DNA from: a virus
Strand: one strand, 5' to 3'
DNA: 39,495 bases
Virus record (IMG/VR): IMGVR_UViG_3300045283_000174
Location: 1-39,495 of that record
Shown here: one piece after another, positions 37,942 through 39,495 of the stretch
Position numbering within the stretch: position 1 is the first letter of the stretch
How the letters are laid out: the number at the start of each line of letters is the position of its first letter
Translations under genes and position numbers: made by a program
The notes under the pieces: generated by a model
The model's input: only the letters and a program-made list of their open reading frames with translations
Told to the model about the DNA's origin: nothing
The model's database searches: none

Positions 37942-37979
37942 GGGTGCGCTGGAACTTGTCAGGAGAACCAGCGCACCCC
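37941..37979 (+). promoter_or_regulatory. 12-bp hairpin with a Shine-Dalgarno-like loop
   Basis: GGGGTGCGCTGG (37941-37952) pairs perfectly with CCAGCGCACCCC (37968-37979). The 15-base loop contains AGGAGA. The hairpin lies 24 bases before the next start codon (38004). No T-run follows, so it is not a standard terminator. A translational control element or processing site is possible. Confidence 0.5.
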
Positions 37980-38003
37980 GACCAACGCGAAGGACATGAA
38001 AAC

Positions 38004-38180
38004 ATGACCGCACAACAGATTGGCGAACTATCCGTGCAATTGACCGCCGTGGCTTACATCGCGCGGGCCAATGGCGACCACATGCACGCGCTGTTCTTTG
38101 CCATCAAGGCGGCAGAGTGCTTGCAATTGGCGAAGCTGCTCGGTTGGACCCCCGATCCTAACACGGGCGGCGTGTCATGA
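38004..38180 (+). CDS. Hypothetical small protein, 58 residues
   Basis: The frame begins MTAQQIGELSVQLTAVAYIA and continues with HALFFAIKAAECLQLAKLLG, mostly amphipathic helix. AAGGACATGAAAAC precedes ATG 38004. A longer frame from 37866 crosses the hairpin and is rejected. Its stop overlaps the next ATG as ATGA. No function known. Confidence 0.6.
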   Translation: MTAQQIGELSVQLTAVAYIARANGDHMHALFFAIKAAECLQLAKLLGWTPDPNTGGVS

Positions 38181-38497
38181 CCGTGTTCCGCCATGCATTG
38201 CCGCAACGCCGCGCCGCCGAAACCTTCGAATTGCGGCACGGCCAGCAGACCGTGACCGTCACCACCGGTTACTACGCCGATGGCTCGCTCGGTGAGGTGT
38301 TCGTGAGCGCGCCCAAGGCTGGCAGCAGCATGGAGGCGATCGCCCGCGACGCTGCGGTGCTGCTGTCGATCGCCATCCAGTACCGCGTCCCGCTCGACAC
38401 CTTGCGCCACGCGATAACCCGCGAACAGGACGGCTCGGCGTCCAGCATCATCGGCAAAGTCGTGGATAGGCTGGCAAGGGAAGAACCATGCGCCTGA
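38177..38497 (+). CDS. TSCPD-like domain protein
   Basis: This 106-residue protein reads AAETFELRHGQQTVTVTTGY, YADGSLGEVFVSAPKAGSSM, then EAIARDAAVLLSIAIQYRVP and DTLRHAITREQDGSASS. That succession fits the TSCPD domain seen at the C-terminus of some ribonucleotide reductases and as stand-alone phage proteins. The role of stand-alone copies is unclear. It is coupled by overlaps to both neighbours (4 and 10 bases). Confidence 0.6.
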   Translation: MTVFRHALPQRRAAETFELRHGQQTVTVTTGYYADGSLGEVFVSAPKAGSSMEAIARDAAVLLSIAIQYRVPLDTLRHAITREQDGSASSIIGKVVDRLAREEPCA

Positions 38498-38970
38498 GCA
38501 CGATCGCGGTCGATAGCCAGGGCCTGGCGCCGCTGCAGTGGTCCGCCGAGTGGGTGCAGCGGCGCCTGATCGAGGCGTACAGTGTGGAACGCAGATTGCC
38601 GCAGGCACGGCGCCGTTTGTTGATTGCATCTGCCTGGCCCAGCATGGCGGTCGAATTTTCCGATATAGTCGGGCGCGCCGACGACGATCGCAAAGACCGG
38701 TTTCATAGTTGGGAATTCACCCGGCTCGGCGTTTCGGCTACCGACATTTCCCGCATGGAACAGGCGCACGACTGGCTGGCCATGCTGGCGCCATATCCCG
38801 AGGAGCGGCTATGCCTCGCCCAATGGGCTGCGGCCGTAGCCTATCGCCGGTCAGTGCGGAAAATGCTGGCCAAACGAGGTTGGTCGCGGTCGACGTTCTA
38901 TCGATATGCGAACGGTGGCGCCCATGTCATTGCGCTGGTACTCAATCGGCAGGGGCTACCCGTGGTGTAG
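38488..38970 (+). CDS. Hypothetical HTH-type protein (DUF6362-like)
   Basis: This 160-residue protein begins MRLSTIAVDSQGLAPLQWSA. Its C-terminal half has HDWLAMLAPYPEERLCLAQW, and RSVRKMLAKRGWSRSTFYRY reads as a recognition-helix region. The layout recalls the DUF6362 family of alphaproteobacterial phages, a possible DNA-binding protein. In the last gene pair before the packaging region it might bind packaging or late-promoter DNA. Confidence in the function is low. Confidence 0.5.
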   Translation: MRLSTIAVDSQGLAPLQWSAEWVQRRLIEAYSVERRLPQARRRLLIASAWPSMAVEFSDIVGRADDDRKDRFHSWEFTRLGVSATDISRMEQAHDWLAMLAPYPEERLCLAQWAAAVAYRRSVRKMLAKRGWSRSTFYRYANGGAHVIALVLNRQGLPVV

Positions 38971-39008
38971 GGATTGATTTACGCACCATGCAGTGGTACC
39001 AGATTTGC

Positions 39009-39056
39009 GCCTTGGTAGGGTTGAGTGGGATAGACCGCCCCTACCCGGACCAAGGC
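39009..39056. other. Inverted repeats in the gap before the HNH gene
   Basis: GCCTTGG (39009-39015) pairs with CCAAGGC (39050-39056), and GGTAGGG (39014-39020) pairs with CCCTACC (39039-39045). The two stems overlap and are alternatives. The gap 38971-39112 holds nothing else that I recognise. Confidence 0.4.
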
Positions 39057-39112
39057 CACCCCAGATAAACGCACCAGCGGCCTTCCCTGCTCGATTGCGG
39101 GCCTATCCAGCG

Positions 39113-39445
39113 ATGACCAAGGTTCGGTCCCTACCACCGTTGTTCCGTACCCTGGACGGACGTACCACTCCACTGCTGAAGGATGACGACCGAGCCTACC
39201 GCACCCCTGCCTACCGTGCATGGCGTGCTGCGGTGGTGGGTAGGGCAGGCGGTCAGTGCGAGGCCAACGACGACGATGGGTTCCGCTGCACCAGGGCATC
39301 GCCCGAGCATCGGATGTTCGCCGACCACATCCATGAGTTGCGTGATGGTGGGTCGGTGCTCGATCTCCACAACGGCCAATGTCTCTGTGCTTCACACCAT
39401 CGGCGCAAGACAATCGAGGCGCAGGTTAGGAGAATAAAATGCTAA
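39113..39445 (+). CDS. HNH endonuclease of the packaging region
   Basis: This 110-residue protein has Cys pairs for structural zinc (GGQCEAND..FRC and CLCASHH) and the HNH core: FADHIHELRDGGSVLDLHNGQ, then LCASHHRRKT. ADHI supplies the first His, N of LHNGQ the Asn, and HH the last His. HNH proteins encoded next to terminase genes assist cos cleavage and packaging in HK97-like phages. ATG 39113 is chosen; no clear ribosome binding site is visible, and a longer frame from 38993 crosses the inverted repeats. Confidence 0.88.
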   Translation: MTKVRSLPPLFRTLDGRTTPLLKDDDRAYRTPAYRAWRAAVVGRAGGQCEANDDDGFRCTRASPEHRMFADHIHELRDGGSVLDLHNGQCLCASHHRRKTIEAQVRRIKC

Positions 39446-39446
39446 G

Positions 39447-39488
39447 CGTGCGGGGGGGCGTATCCAAAACATACAAAAACCCCCCACG
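39447..39488. other. G7/C6 inverted repeat at the right end of the window
   Basis: CGTG and seven G (39447-39458) face six C and ACG (39480-39488). Inside lies a small GTAT/ATAC stem (39460-39463 with 39471-39474). It starts two bases after the HNH stop. It could terminate the rightward transcript or belong to the packaging site between HNH and terminase. Confidence 0.5.
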
Positions 39489-39495
39489 GGAAGAG

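Noticed and set aside
38993-39112. A longer N-terminal extension of the HNH protein
   Set aside because: It crosses inverted repeats, is Pro/Arg-rich and adds nothing to the HNH fold. ATG 39113 suffices.
1-39495. tRNA genes or a tRNA-derived attachment site
   Set aside because: No cloverleaf-like segment was recognised by eye on either strand. A dedicated tRNA scan was not possible here.

Overview
The window reads as an almost complete, GC-rich temperate siphovirus genome (or a prophage of that type). The host is probably an alphaproteobacterium of the Rhizobiales/Bradyrhizobium kind. The reasons are strong G/C third-position bias, a small GapR-like (DUF2312-like) DNA-binding protein, and N-terminal LGFxPVSA tail-protein motifs of a type I recall from rhizobial prophages. 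The host assignment is inference. No tRNA, rRNA, IS element or CRISPR array was seen.

Layout. (1) 45-8433, rightward: an orphan ParB-methyltransferase fusion, a likely small terminase, the large terminase, a fused prohead protease-capsid protein, and the portal. Two short leftward genes interrupt this block: a superinfection-immunity membrane protein between the two terminase genes, and a 55-residue unknown. Both look like morons. (2) 8583-12203: a first fibre module (S74 chaperone fibre, Pro/Ala-rich protein, collagen-like fibre) lying inside the head genes. (3) 12206-19753: connector, tail completion, tail tube, a frameshifted pair of tail chaperones, tape measure and tail hub. No sheath or contractile baseplate was seen, so the tail should be long and non-contractile. 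(4) 19753-23297: a second, modular receptor-binding set with Asp-box-like and SPRY-like folds. (5) 23304-24785: lysis genes, namely an Amidase_3 endolysin with an accessory domain, a TM/coiled-coil protein, and a truncated stand-alone copy of the accessory domain.

(6) 24844-28585, mostly leftward: an XRE repressor and two small genes diverge from a rightward ribbon-helix-helix gene across an intergenic palindrome. Next come a small DNA methyltransferase, a MazG-like pyrophosphohydrolase and a tyrosine integrase. Three related, roughly 180-bp structured repeats separate these last genes. (7) 28582-33740, leftward and tightly overlapping: a protein with five regular Cys4 modules, several small unknowns, a DnaA domain-IV-only protein, an excisionase-like protein, RecT and a YqaJ exonuclease. 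(8) 34199-39445, rightward: GapR-like protein, winged-helix protein, VRR-NUC nuclease, HNH-like zinc protein, and a primase-helicase followed by an origin-like repeat region. Three small genes and an HNH endonuclease at the right end complete it. HNH at one end and terminase at the other suggests that the window ends lie close to the packaging site.

The modules fit one life cycle. Integrase, excisionase and repressor serve lysogeny. YqaJ/RecT, primase-helicase, the DnaA-like and GapR-like proteins serve replication and recombination. Two methyltransferases probably protect the DNA. HNH and terminases package it. The fibre modules decide host range. The least explained features are the three leader-like repeats at 26.0-27.5 kb, the five-module zinc protein, the repeat cluster at 37.7-37.9 kb, and the CCCTACC repeats near the right end.
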